From assembly GCA_003645535.1 (NCBI GenBank), contig QNFP01000009.1, positions 1 through 40,476 on the forward strand: a stretch of 40,476 nt of DNA, given 5' to 3'. The position numbers and the translations under genes were made by a program. The notes under the pieces were generated by a model. It was not told where the DNA came from, made no database searches, and worked only from the letters and a program-made list of their open reading frames with translations. The stretch comes from Gammaproteobacteria bacterium. GTDB taxonomy: Bacteria; Pseudomonadota; Gammaproteobacteria; Pseudomonadales; Porticoccaceae. Below are positions 1-7,976 of this stretch, in pieces (within the stretch, counting starts at the first letter, position 1; every line of letters starts with the position of its first letter).

Positions 1-71
1 TCCCAACCCATCTGCAAACCGACGCCATAGGCGATGGTCATTGCCAGGGCTGTCTTGATCGCTTCTTTCAT
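1..71 (-). CDS. N-terminus of probable FUSC-family membrane transporter (partial)
   Basis: Only the first 23 codons lie in the window; the gene runs off the left edge. The minus-strand ATG at 71 opens a frame reading MKEAIKTALAMTIAYGVGLQ, followed by MGW. This is a short charged start followed by a hydrophobic helix, which resembles the N-terminus of FUSC/aromatic-acid-exporter membrane proteins as I remember them. The family call rests on this short stretch only, so it is tentative. The gene is transcribed divergently from the K+ channel gene at 536. Confidence 0.45.
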   Translation of the reverse strand, partial: MKEAIKTALAMTIAYGVGLQMGW

Positions 72-397
72 TTTTGTCGACAAGAACATTGCTATGCTTT
101 CCCGGCACTTTTCCTGCAGTAAGCGGGGACTCTACTGCGACGGTTTCCCCCGGGAAGCATTATCCGTACAACGAACATCGTAATCAACAAAAGACAGAGC
201 TGAGGATCTCACTGCTGCTATCAACCCCGCTGTATATTTGTGTCGCTTTTGAGTAATTGCAGTAGAATGCCTTCAACGTAAGTCTCTGTGCGAAGCTCTC
301 GCTCTGCATTAAGATTTATTGGCTAAACCTGAAAGGCAGTTAACAATTTGATGAACTCTGAAATACCGGCCCGGCCAGCGCGACGAACTAACGAGCA

Positions 398-487
398 GTG
401 GCATAAGGCACTGTGGCATAGGGTACTGTGGCATAGGGTACTGTGGCATAAGGTACGCTGGGCTAACGTACGTTGGATCAGGCTACG
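398..487. repeat. 15-bp imperfect tandem repeat, 6 units
   Basis: Six consecutive 15-base units begin at 398, 413, 428, 443, 458 and 473. The first four are close variants of gtggcatagggtact and the last two have diverged (core GG.NTAA/CAGG.TACG). The array ends at the base before the leader ATG at 488, in the probable 5' region of kch. Fifteen is a multiple of three, so copy-number change would not shift a frame, but it would change leader length and spacing. Confidence 0.9.
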
Positions 488-532
488 ATGAGCCACCAGG
501 ACATTGAGTTCCCGCACGTCGAGTTCGGTTAA
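488..532 (+). CDS. possible 14-aa leader peptide upstream of kch
   Basis: An ATG at 488 opens the frame MSHQDIEFPHVEFG and stops with TAA at 530-532, three bases before the kch ATG at 536. An AGG at 480-482 lies five bases upstream and could serve as its ribosome-binding site. The kch start itself has no visible Shine-Dalgarno sequence, so coupled translation through this short frame is possible. A frame this short can also occur by chance, and no conservation data are available here. Confidence 0.3.
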   Translation: MSHQDIEFPHVEFG

Positions 533-535
533 ACA

Positions 536-1768
536 ATGCTGAAGACTTTACGAGCCCGTGCTGGCAAAGTCATGGTCAGGCTATCCAAAAAAGCCTGGTT
601 CCCCAGGGGGCCGATCGCGCTGGCTGTAGCGCTGCTCGGCCTTCTGCATATTATGTCGATAATCGACCATGCAATTGGCCTCTACTTTCACCTACGCACG
701 CCTGGGAGCATTCGGCAGGATCTTGTCGATGTCAGTCTGTCCGGCACTGCCCATCTAGCTATTGGCGTGTTCCTGCTGATCATATCGGTGGGATTATGGG
801 TGCAGTCCCGGACAGCGTGGTTGCTATCGGTCCTGGTATCGACTATCGGGATAGTGGTGCTGTTCACGTCGGCCGATATATCGACCAGAGTCGGCTTGAT
901 TAGCTACCATTTCGTACTTACAGGATGCCTGCTGGCAAGCTATCGGTATTTTGATCGCAGTAGTGTCCGCTTCGGCACCATGGCAGCGCTGGTCGCGGTG
1001 GTAGTTCTAGTTGGCTATACCGTACTAGGCACCTATCAGCTGGGCGATCAGTTTTCGCCGCACATCAACAACCTGAGTGATGCGACCTATGTCGCGGTGG
1101 TTACCGTCTCGACTGTTGGCTTTGGCGATTTCACACCAGCCACGGCCACTGCACGGCTGTTCATGGCATCGGTTATCGTCCTCAGCCTCACCTTGTTGTC
1201 GACCGCCATCGGCGCTACGCTGATACCCGCCATGGTTGGCAAGATTCAACAGCTTACTGGGAGAAACGCCAAAGTGACACGTAATGACCACTATATCATC
1301 ATCGGCTTCAGCGCCCTGGCAAATAACACTTATCGCGACCTCACTGCCCGTGGCGAACAGGTGACCGTAATCGTCAAGAGTGAAGCCGACGGCGCCCAGT
1401 TCGCCGATGCGGATGTCGATATCGTGACCGGAGACGGCGGTGATCTGGAAACCCTGCGAAAAGCGGGTGCCGAGCAGGCGAAAGGAATACTCGCATTAAT
1501 GAACGACGACTCAGAAAATGCATTTGTTATCCTTGCGGTCAAGGAGTTAAAAACCAAAGCCAGGACCGTGGCAGCGGTTAACGAGGCCAAACATCTCAAC
1601 CGGGTTCGACGAGTACACCCCGATATGATCATCGCACCCCAGGTACTCGGAGGTGAGTTATTAACCAGCATGCTCACTGGCGAGCATATTGATATCAAGG
1701 ATATTATGGGCCGTCTGCTGGGGCAGAAAACGCCGAATGCGCCCAGGGAGCCCGAAAAGACCGGTTGA
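536..1768 (+). CDS. kch: Kch-like potassium channel with RCK/TrkA-N domain
   Basis: This is an inner-membrane K+ channel of 410 residues (E. coli Kch has 417). Residues about 25-165 carry several hydrophobic helices. The pore region contains the K+ selectivity filter TVGFGD at 193-198, followed by the inner helix. From about residue 245 a cytosolic RCK (TrkA-N-like) domain begins at HYIIIGFSALANNTY. The stretch through ILALMNDDSENAFVILAVKE and VHPDMIIAPQVLGGELL closely parallels E. coli Kch. The N-terminal membrane domain looks like that of E. coli Kch rather than a minimal two-helix channel. The start has no clear Shine-Dalgarno; a 14-codon frame and a 15-bp repeat array lie immediately upstream. 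The physiological role of Kch-type channels is poorly defined, so only the channel function is asserted. Confidence 0.88.
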   Translation: MLKTLRARAGKVMVRLSKKAWFPRGPIALAVALLGLLHIMSIIDHAIGLYFHLRTPGSIRQDLVDVSLSGTAHLAIGVFLLIISVGLWVQSRTAWLLSVLVSTIGIVVLFTSADISTRVGLISYHFVLTGCLLASYRYFDRSSVRFGTMAALVAVVVLVGYTVLGTYQLGDQFSPHINNLSDATYVAVVTVSTVGFGDFTPATATARLFMASVIVLSLTLLSTAIGATLIPAMVGKIQQLTGRNAKVTRNDHYIIIGFSALANNTYRDLTARGEQVTVIVKSEADGAQFADADVDIVTGDGGDLETLRKAGAEQAKGILALMNDDSENAFVILAVKELKTKARTVAAVNEAKHLNRVRRVHPDMIIAPQVLGGELLTSMLTGEHIDIKDIMGRLLGQKTPNAPREPEKTG

Positions 1769-1904
1769 GGTTATGCTGATTCGGATCAAGATAACTCTCC
1801 GGCCCATATTACTGTTGAGGGCAGACTGGCAAAAATATAATGCCTAAATCCCCAGAACGTTACCCGTGCCCCCCACTGCTACTGACAGTAAACAGCGGCC
1901 AGAT

Positions 1905-2522
1905 ATGAAGCGTATTTTCCTTGGCTTTGCTCCGGGTGGCACCATGGCTTTTGGATGGTTTTCTTTGGTGCTGGCAGATGATGACAAGATTACCGAATTC
2001 AACTCAGGCACTTGTTCAACGGCAGGCGAAGCCTTCGATGCGGCGGCCTCAACAGTCAGCAACTATCTGCCAGCTATTGGCATTCCTTTAGCTATTGGCA
2101 TTGCTGCGCCTATGTACTGGTCAGCGAACGCTGAAAGAAACGCTGACAACATCGTGCGAGGCTGCGTACTGTCTCGGGGAGGACCTTCCAGCACGGTAAG
2201 CTCCGTTAACTCACTGCGTGGTGCGTGTCTTGCACAGGGGGTAATGGTTGCGGCCCTGACTCGGGAGCGTTGGCCGGAGGTGCTCATCACTGAGTCCCAT
2301 CCCGGGGCATTGTTAACTACCTGGCCCAAAGTAACCGACTTCCTATCCAGACTCGATTTCAACAATGATCATGAGCGCGATGCGGCGCTGTGTGCATATG
2401 CCGCACTGGCCTATGACAAGCGCTGCGATGGCTGGCGGGATTTAAGGGCTTTTGAGTCCCGCACATTTGAACTAATCCCTGGAACTCCACCTGTGTACTG
2501 GTTCCCTGCAGGTAACACTTAA
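1905..2522 (+). CDS. DUF429 (RNase H-like) family protein, apparently lacking two conserved aspartates
   Basis: The 205-residue protein begins MKRIFLGFAPGG, the usual opening of the DUF429 predicted RNase H-like nuclease family, so I choose this ATG over one 13 codons upstream. Other family-like segments are GIAAPMYWS (65-73), the SVNSLRGACLAQGVM block and ITESHPGALL. From memory, most relatives have Asp at residue 9 (GFDPGG) and at residue 67 (GIDAPLYW). Here both are Ala, each encoded by GCT, one base from GAT. If those aspartates bind the catalytic metal, this copy is probably inactive as a nuclease. The substrate of the family is not established. The gene stands alone between kch and the dioxygenase. 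Confidence 0.7.
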   Translation: MKRIFLGFAPGGTMAFGWFSLVLADDDKITEFNSGTCSTAGEAFDAAASTVSNYLPAIGIPLAIGIAAPMYWSANAERNADNIVRGCVLSRGGPSSTVSSVNSLRGACLAQGVMVAALTRERWPEVLITESHPGALLTTWPKVTDFLSRLDFNNDHERDAALCAYAALAYDKRCDGWRDLRAFESRTFELIPGTPPVYWFPAGNT

Positions 2523-2682
2523 GCAAGCTCTTGATTAAGTGACCAGGCTATAAGTTAAGCTATTAAAAAGAAATAACTAAAGTGATAACAAGGATGATTA
2601 GCGACTTAACAAATGGGATATTTGACAGTGATAGCTGAAATTAAGGTTTGCTATTTTCAGGCTGACACACAGGAGCACCGAT

Positions 2683-3561
2683 GTGAGCACAAATAATAAA
2701 TTCAATGCCCAGAACCATGTCGATGCTATTGCACGGGATGGATATTGCATCGTTGAGGATGCTATAGAACCAGCTCTGGTGGCAGAATTACAAAATAGCA
2801 TCGATATTTTGACGGCTCAGGGGAAACTTCCTCTCTGCCAGAATGAATTTGAGGGCCTGCGAACTTCTCGCCTCTTTAATCTCCTCAAATATGGCCGCAT
2901 CTTTGAACAAATCCCAATCCACAAAAAGTTGCTATCCGTGGCCGAAGGTGTTCTTGACGATGGCCTTCTGCTCTCTTCGATTGGCGCGATGATGATACAT
3001 CCCGGCGAAACCGCCCAGCCCATCCACTCCGACACCCAACTACTAAACCTGCCCCGCCCCCACGTTCCTATCTCACTAGCCTGTATGCTCGCCGTTTCAG
3101 ATTACACAGCAGACAACGGTGCTACTCGCCTGGTACCGGGGAGCCATCTGCGCTCTGAAGCCCCCGCCTACGGGCGTGAGGTACCAGAAGCCATTGCCAT
3201 GGAATTCAGCGCCGGGAGCGCCCTGTTTTTTGACAGCCAACTCTGGCATGGGGGCGGCGCTAACCACTCAACAAAACCTCGTGTCGGTCTGGTCTTCGCT
3301 TATTGCGCAGGCTGGACCCGTCCCCAGGAAAATATAATGCTGGGACTGCCCGACGAGCGTATCCGCGAACTTCCACGCCGTCTCCAGGAGCTACTGGGTT
3401 ACAGTATCTATAAAGGCCAATGGGGGCATATCGAAAAACATGACCCTGTCGAATTACTGGGGATGCCCGCGGAGCGCGGCATGGTTTGGGATGCCACTGC
3501 ACACGTCACATCACCCAAAACATCGCCAAAAACATCACCAAAAAATAATGCCGCAGAGTAA
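2683..3561 (+). CDS. phytanoyl-CoA dioxygenase (PhyH) family Fe(II)/2-oxoglutarate oxygenase
   Basis: The 292-residue protein has the double-stranded beta-helix pattern of PhyH enzymes, which hydroxylate substrates using Fe(II), O2 and 2-oxoglutarate. The iron ligands are visible as H115 and D117 in HSDTQ and as H189 in LWHGGG; R200 is the likely 2-oxoglutarate-binding arginine. GATRLVPGSHL (146-156) is the typical family signature. The start is GTG at 2683, with AGGAG at 2671-2675 well placed; the overlapping ATG at 2681 is followed at once by a stop. The C-terminus ends in three TSPK repeats outside the catalytic fold. The substrate is unknown. The neighbouring minus-strand genes for alkyl or lipid oxidation suggest a hydrophobic or CoA-linked substrate, but this gene is convergent with them and need not share their regulation. 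Confidence 0.8.
   Translation: MSTNNKFNAQNHVDAIARDGYCIVEDAIEPALVAELQNSIDILTAQGKLPLCQNEFEGLRTSRLFNLLKYGRIFEQIPIHKKLLSVAEGVLDDGLLLSSIGAMMIHPGETAQPIHSDTQLLNLPRPHVPISLACMLAVSDYTADNGATRLVPGSHLRSEAPAYGREVPEAIAMEFSAGSALFFDSQLWHGGGANHSTKPRVGLVFAYCAGWTRPQENIMLGLPDERIRELPRRLQELLGYSIYKGQWGHIEKHDPVELLGMPAERGMVWDATAHVTSPKTSPKTSPKNNAAE
3508..3543 (+). repeat. 12-bp tandem repeat encoding (TSPK)x3
   Basis: Three 12-base units encode TSPK-TSPK-TSPK at residues 276-287 of the PhyH protein, just before its stop. The units differ only at third-codon positions. The tail lies beyond the catalytic fold and looks like a recent in-frame duplication. Confidence 0.85.
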
Positions 3562-3584
3562 ACGTATATCATTAAGACGGATAA

Positions 3585-3625
3585 ACATAACCCCGCTGTA
3601 CGCGGGGTTATGTGCGGGGTTATGT
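3585..3625. terminator. strong hairpin with duplicated right arm between convergent genes
   Basis: A perfect 12-bp stem pairs acataaccccgc (3585-3596) with gcggggttatgt (3602-3613) around a 5-nt loop. The right arm is repeated exactly at 3614-3625, so two alternative hairpins can form. It lies between the convergent PhyH and alcohol dehydrogenase genes, where a bidirectional terminator is expected. Neither side has a T-tract, so classic Rho-independent termination is uncertain. Confidence 0.55.
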
Positions 3626-3678
3626 GGATAGAACCAGACCATGGCCAGTAAAACTGTTTTCAGCCGGGTGTAAGCAGA

Positions 3679-4731
3679 TTACCACTTTACTACAGTGGTC
3701 CCTACCGTGCCATAGTTGCCCATTGACGTTATCACACCAGCAGCTTCTTCTATAGGTATAACGTTGGTAACCATTCTGCCGGGCGTCAACTTGCCGGACT
3801 CCACCATGTTGAGCATTGACGGATAACGCTGCGGTTGCATACCGATGGTACCAACAAACTGTAGCTCCCTCGCCACCATAATATCGACAGGCAGAGAAAC
3901 AAAACCTTTCTCTGCCTGAGTGGTAAGGCCAATTTGCAAATGGCGGCCTCGGCTGCGCAGACTCATAACGGAGTTTAAGCAGGTAGTTGCAATGCCCAGA
4001 GCATCCACTGAAACATTGGCACCACCACCGCTCAGTTCAACCACAGCGGCCGGAGCGTCATCTTTGGCAGCGTTAACTGTATGCAGGGCACCCATTTGTT
4101 TGGCTACCGCCAGACTTTCATCGTTGATATCAACAGCAATGACATTGGCACCAAGAGCGGTGGCTATTTGCGTGGCAGCGAGACCAATACCACCACAACC
4201 GTGAATGGCGACCCAGTCCCCAGCACCCACCTGCGCCTGATCAACAATGCCGTGGAATGAGGTCATAAACCGGCAGCCCATGCTGGCTGCCTCCACAAAT
4301 GGTATGGATTCTGGCAATGCTACAAGATTTATATCAGCTCTGGAGACTACCGCATACTCCCCATAACCACCGGGTTGCACAAAACCGGCACCCTCGAAAT
4401 TTGTGCAGGTATTCTGGTGGCCGGAATGACAAAACTCACAGTTGCCACAGCCAAAATTAAATGGACATATAACGCGATCGCCTTTCCTGAAGCTGGTGAC
4501 CTGTGCACCTACCTCCTCGACAATACCGCAGTATTCATGGCCTATGACGTGGGGCAGTTCGGGCTGCAGCCCTATCCACTCCCAATCGCCTTCGCAAACA
4601 TGCCAGTCGCTTCGGCAAATACCATTGGCTTCGACTTTAATAATTGCTTCCGCTGGCCCACATTCTGGGTCTGGCCAGTTGTTATGCATTTTCATTGGGG
4701 TTTTAAATGCTTCTAGTACGGCGGCCTTCAT
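3679..4731 (-). CDS. zinc-dependent alcohol dehydrogenase (MDR family)
   Basis: The 350-residue protein is a medium-chain dehydrogenase that interconverts alcohols and aldehydes or ketones. The catalytic zinc ligands are visible as C39 (NGICRSDWH), H65-E66 (GHE) and C153. Structural zinc cysteines lie at C95, C98, C101 and C109. The Rossmann motif GCGGIG (178-183) ends in an acidic residue at D201 (VIAVDIND), which favours NAD over NADP. It is the most downstream gene of the minus-strand oxidation block, after the acyl-CoA synthetase. The 5' flank holds a duplicated 21-bp element with a palindrome that may be an operator. The true substrate cannot be read from sequence. Confidence 0.88.
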   Translation of the reverse strand: MKAAVLEAFKTPMKMHNNWPDPECGPAEAIIKVEANGICRSDWHVCEGDWEWIGLQPELPHVIGHEYCGIVEEVGAQVTSFRKGDRVICPFNFGCGNCEFCHSGHQNTCTNFEGAGFVQPGGYGEYAVVSRADINLVALPESIPFVEAASMGCRFMTSFHGIVDQAQVGAGDWVAIHGCGGIGLAATQIATALGANVIAVDINDESLAVAKQMGALHTVNAAKDDAPAAVVELSGGGANVSVDALGIATTCLNSVMSLRSRGRHLQIGLTTQAEKGFVSLPVDIMVARELQFVGTIGMQPQRYPSMLNMVESGKLTPGRMVTNVIPIEEAAGVITSMGNYGTVGTTVVKW

Positions 4732-4745
4732 CGCTGCTCTCCTTA

Positions 4746-4787
4746 TATGATTGGGGGTAAAACACTTATGATTGGGAGTGTAACACT
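4746..4787. repeat. 21-bp direct repeat upstream of the alcohol dehydrogenase
   Basis: Two adjacent 21-base units (4746-4766 and 4767-4787) both begin tatgattggg and end aacact. The second contains agtgtaacact (4777-4787), a 5-1-5 inverted repeat. The pair ends 15 bases upstream of the minus-strand ATG at 4731, where it could bind a regulator near the promoter. Confidence 0.8.
4777..4787. promoter_or_regulatory. candidate operator, 5-1-5 palindrome
   Basis: The perfect inverted repeat agtgt-a-acact lies 45-55 bases upstream of the alcohol dehydrogenase start. Its size and symmetry fit a dimeric repressor half-site pair such as TetR or GntR type. No regulator gene is present in the window. 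The neighbouring repeat unit carries only a degraded copy. Confidence 0.3.
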
Positions 4788-4918
4788 AGGTTCGTAGGTA
4801 CCATCTGTCAAGCAAGTGCCATACTGCCTGCATCTAACTGCGAGGGATGCCAGACTTAATAAAAACTTATGATCACATCCTCGGCTCGTCATTTCAGTGG
4901 CCAACTATCATTGGGCAT

Positions 4919-6472
4919 TCACACAATACGGGAATCTGTTTTACCCCAGTAAGGATCCTTAACCAGTCGCTTGTACAGTTTGCCCGTTGGCAATCGCGGC
5001 AACTCGTCCATAAAATCCACACTTCTCGGGCATTTGTAGTGAGCAATATGTTCTCGCGCATAGGCGAGAATCTCTGCGGCAAGGTCATCATCGCCGACCA
5101 CACCCGGCGCCGTTTGTACGACGGCTTTAACTTCTTCGCCCATTTCTTCATGGGGCACACCGAACACCGCCACGTCGGCGATCTTATCGTGCATCACCAG
5201 CGCGTCTTCGATTTCCTGGGGATAGATATTCACACCACCGGAAATAATCATAAAGGTGGCGCGGTCAGTGAGATATAAAAAGCCGTCCTCATCAACGTAG
5301 CCCACGTCGCCCAAAGCGCTCCAGTTGTTGTGCTCTGGATGCTGAGAGTCCCTGGTTTTACCCTCGTCATTGTGATAGCTGAAAGACATTTTTGGCAGCT
5401 CAAAATAAACCAGACCGGCCTCTCCGGTGGGCAGCTCTTTGCCCTCTTCATCACAGATATGAAGAATCCCCAGTATGGGTTTACCCACGGTACCCGGATG
5501 CGCCAGCCATTCTTCAGGGCGGCAGTGAGTCAGGCCGTTGAGTTCGGTGCCCCCGTAGTATTCGTAAATTATCGGCCCCCACCAGTCGAACATCTGCCGT
5601 TTAATACCCTCTGGACAGGGCGCTGCGGCATGAACCGCCACTTTGTGGGAGGACAAATCGTATTTAGTGCGCAGCTCAAAAGGCATTTTTAATATGCGGG
5701 TAAACATGGTCGGCACCCACTGGCTGTGGCTTACCCGGTACTTTTCGATGGCTGCAAGCGCACCTTCTTCATTGAATTTCGGCATCATTACCACCGTGCC
5801 GCCCAGGGCCTGAATGCCTGTGCAAAATGACAGAGGCGCGGAGTGGTACAAAGGCGCCGGCGACAAATATACAGAATCTTCGGTAACAGCCCACAACGCT
5901 TTTTGCATACCGCCAACCGCCCCGGCATCATCGGCAATCTTGTGTTTGGACATGGGCCGAATAATACCCTTCGGTCGCCCGGTGGTGCCTGAGCTGTAGA
6001 GCATAAACTGACCCGCAGGCTCGTCGGCGAGGGCTTCGGTGGGATATTGGGCAATGGCATCTTCGTAGCACTGATAGTCATCAACCACGCCATCAACCAT
6101 CAGCCAGATGTCACAGTTCGGCGCAAATTGATGCAGATGGCCAGCTACCTCAGACATGGCCTGGGACGAAACAATCACTTTAGCGCCGCAATTGTCGAGA
6201 ATATAGCCAGCTTCTTCGTCGGTGAGATATTGATTAATCGTCGTCAAATACAACCCTGAACGCATCGCCGCCCAGATCACTTCAAAATACCGCAGGTTGT
6301 TTTCCATAAAGATGGCGACATGATCTCCCGGCCGCAAACCCTTATCCCACATCAGCTGAGCCAGCTGATTGGAGCGATCATTGAGTTCTTTATAGCTTGT
6401 GCTAGCGCCGGTGACTGAGTGAATCACTGCTGCTTTATCTGGACATTCCTGAGCCCATTTACCTGGATACAT
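4919..6472 (-). CDS. acyl-CoA synthetase (AMP-binding, fatty-acyl/aryl-CoA ligase type)
   Basis: The 517-residue protein belongs to the adenylate-forming superfamily, which activates a carboxylic acid with ATP and then transfers it to CoA. The ATP-binding P-loop YSSGTTGRPKGI lies at 159-170. Further family motifs are YEYYGGTE, the hinge region around LTDRATFMIISGGVNIYPQEIE, and the catalytic lysine in LPTGKLYKR near the C-terminus. The hydrophobic N-terminal pattern resembles FadD-like enzymes that act on long-chain or polycyclic acids, but specificity is an inference. AAGGGA eight bases upstream supports the ATG at 6472. It lies between the P450 and the alcohol dehydrogenase on the same strand, which suggests a shared catabolic role. 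Confidence 0.9.
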   Translation of the reverse strand: MYPGKWAQECPDKAAVIHSVTGASTSYKELNDRSNQLAQLMWDKGLRPGDHVAIFMENNLRYFEVIWAAMRSGLYLTTINQYLTDEEAGYILDNCGAKVIVSSQAMSEVAGHLHQFAPNCDIWLMVDGVVDDYQCYEDAIAQYPTEALADEPAGQFMLYSSGTTGRPKGIIRPMSKHKIADDAGAVGGMQKALWAVTEDSVYLSPAPLYHSAPLSFCTGIQALGGTVVMMPKFNEEGALAAIEKYRVSHSQWVPTMFTRILKMPFELRTKYDLSSHKVAVHAAAPCPEGIKRQMFDWWGPIIYEYYGGTELNGLTHCRPEEWLAHPGTVGKPILGILHICDEEGKELPTGEAGLVYFELPKMSFSYHNDEGKTRDSQHPEHNNWSALGDVGYVDEDGFLYLTDRATFMIISGGVNIYPQEIEDALVMHDKIADVAVFGVPHEEMGEEVKAVVQTAPGVVGDDDLAAEILAYAREHIAHYKCPRSVDFMDELPRLPTGKLYKRLVKDPYWGKTDSRIV

Positions 6473-6617
6473 CGTTTGAGTCCCTTTATTCTGCTAATTG
6501 TTTGCTATCGACAGGCTAGTCTAAACCAATATTTGCCGGCGCTGGAAGACCACATTCCATCCGCGAGCCACCCCCCGGAGTGACTACCAAAATGCGAGCA
6601 CTTGATAACCCAGCCTG

Positions 6618-7871
6618 TTACGACCCCTGTCGAGCACGGAATTCACAGGTAATGGGTAATTCCGTCAGACCACGAAAGCTCAGACTATCAAACCAGTGGG
6701 GCTCGTCGCCCACCAGGCGAGGATTAATAATACGTTGCGCAAAAATAGGAAAGGCAATACGCCCTTCCAGACGGGCCAGCGGCGCACCAATACAAAAGTG
6801 TATGCCGTGGCCAAAGGCAAACTGCCCTAAAGCGGCACTACCGTTGGCAGTGCGGCGGATATCAAAGCGCTGGGGATCTTTAAACATCGCGGGGTCACGA
6901 TTGGCAGCATTGATCATGGCAAATACGCGCTGGCCTTTTTTGATATGGTGGCCACGGAATTCTATGTCTTGACTGGCGACGCGAGTAACGGCGGCATTGG
7001 GACCGTCATAGCGCAATACTTCTTCCGTTGTCTGTTCACCGAGTTGCGGATGCTCACGTAAATCTTGCCACTGTTCCGGGTGCTTCATAAAATAGTACAT
7101 GCCGGTACCGAGCATGTTGCCGGTGGTTTCGTGCCCAGCGAATAACAGCAGTATGCAGGTGGCGATTAATTCCTGTTCGTCGAGGACCTTGCCATTTTCC
7201 TCCGCACGAATTAAATCCGTAATAAGATCTGCTCTTGGCTTGAGACGACGCTCAGCGATCAGGTCCTGAAATGCTTCACTCATGCGCATGACAGCAGCCT
7301 CAGCGCGTGCGTACTTGTCGGCTGTCACCCTTGAACTACCTACAAAAAGACCCAGTTCATCGGACCAGGTTTTAAAATTTTCCATTTCGGAGCGCGGCGC
7401 ACCAAGCATTTCCATAATCACCGCTGCGGGAATCCGGTAAGCAATATCACGGATAAATTCTAGCTGTGGTTGCGCAGACGCTTTGTCAATCAAATCATGG
7501 ACGATGTCGGCAATATTAGGCGCCATGTCGTTGACTGCCTGCGAAGTAAAACTACGGTTTAACAGGCCGCGCAGACGTGTGTGGTCCGGCGGGTCGAGGA
7601 ACACTGCCCACAGGCCTACCGATGACTCCAGATTTTTAACGCGGGCGCGCTGCTCTTCACTCAGGGATTCAAAGAAAGGTTTCATGCGCTCCGACGAAAA
7701 CCGCTTATTCAGCAAGATGGCCTTGCAATCTTCGAAGCGAGTCACGACCCAGCCACGAGCCTTGTCACTCCAGTGAACGGGCGCATCCTGCTGTAGCTGA
7801 GCAAACAGCGGGAAAGGATTATCGATAATAGCGGGATCGGTGGGGTCAAATTGCAGGTTTTCGATAGTCAT
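6618..7871 (-). CDS. soluble bacterial cytochrome P450 monooxygenase
   Basis: The 417-residue protein has no membrane anchor, as is normal for class I bacterial P450s. Diagnostic motifs are the I-helix oxygen-activation motif AGHETT (245-250), the K-helix ExxR in EEVLR (283-287), and the heme loop FGHGIHFCIG with the thiolate ligand C360. It would hydroxylate a hydrophobic compound using electrons from a ferredoxin and its reductase. No such partner genes lie nearby, so these must be supplied from elsewhere. Its position upstream of an acyl-CoA synthetase and an alcohol dehydrogenase fits oxidation of an alkyl or terpenoid/steroid-like chain, but the substrate is unknown. Confidence 0.93.
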   Translation of the reverse strand: MTIENLQFDPTDPAIIDNPFPLFAQLQQDAPVHWSDKARGWVVTRFEDCKAILLNKRFSSERMKPFFESLSEEQRARVKNLESSVGLWAVFLDPPDHTRLRGLLNRSFTSQAVNDMAPNIADIVHDLIDKASAQPQLEFIRDIAYRIPAAVIMEMLGAPRSEMENFKTWSDELGLFVGSSRVTADKYARAEAAVMRMSEAFQDLIAERRLKPRADLITDLIRAEENGKVLDEQELIATCILLLFAGHETTGNMLGTGMYYFMKHPEQWQDLREHPQLGEQTTEEVLRYDGPNAAVTRVASQDIEFRGHHIKKGQRVFAMINAANRDPAMFKDPQRFDIRRTANGSAALGQFAFGHGIHFCIGAPLARLEGRIAFPIFAQRIINPRLVGDEPHWFDSLSFRGLTELPITCEFRARQGS

Positions 7872-7895
7872 CTAGTGCATTCTCTTCATGGCAGA

Positions 7896-7934
7896 AACAA
7901 AAATAATAGCCTCGCAGGCTAGCCTGTTTTTGTT
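7896..7934 (-). terminator. probable terminator hairpin after the VOC gene
   Basis: On the minus strand the sequence folds as AGCCT-GCG-AGGCT followed by ATTATTTTTGTTT. Outer A-rich (7896-7903) and T-rich (7927-7934) arms can extend the pairing. It lies between the VOC gene stop (7977) and the P450 start (7871), so the P450 may have its own promoter. Confidence 0.5.
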
Positions 7935-7976
7935 ATCAAATTCATTTATCGCGCTTTCAAGTAAGTTAAGTGCTAT

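Larger units (their letters stand above)
72..535. other. 464-bp divergent intergenic region
   Basis: This spacer separates the partial minus-strand transporter from kch. I see no convincing protein gene in it. A 60-codon plus-strand frame at 74-256 has no family resemblance and is probably chance. The spacer holds a six-copy 15-bp tandem repeat (398-487) and then a 14-residue leader frame (488-532) that ends three bases before kch. Promoters for both flanking genes must lie here. A TAGAAT hexamer at 262-267 could be a -10 for kch, but I find no well-spaced -35. Confidence 0.5.

Noticed and set aside
74-256. 60-codon plus-strand open frame in the left spacer
   Set aside because: It has low-quality composition, no ribosome-binding site or family match, and overlaps the region needed for the divergent promoters.
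398-487. Possible CRISPR array
   Set aside because: The 15-bp units are contiguous, with no spacers, and there are no cas genes, so it is a simple tandem repeat.
2622-2627. TTGACA upstream of the PhyH gene as a -35 element
   Set aside because: No acceptable -10 lies 16-18 bases downstream; the nearest candidate needs a 21-base spacer.
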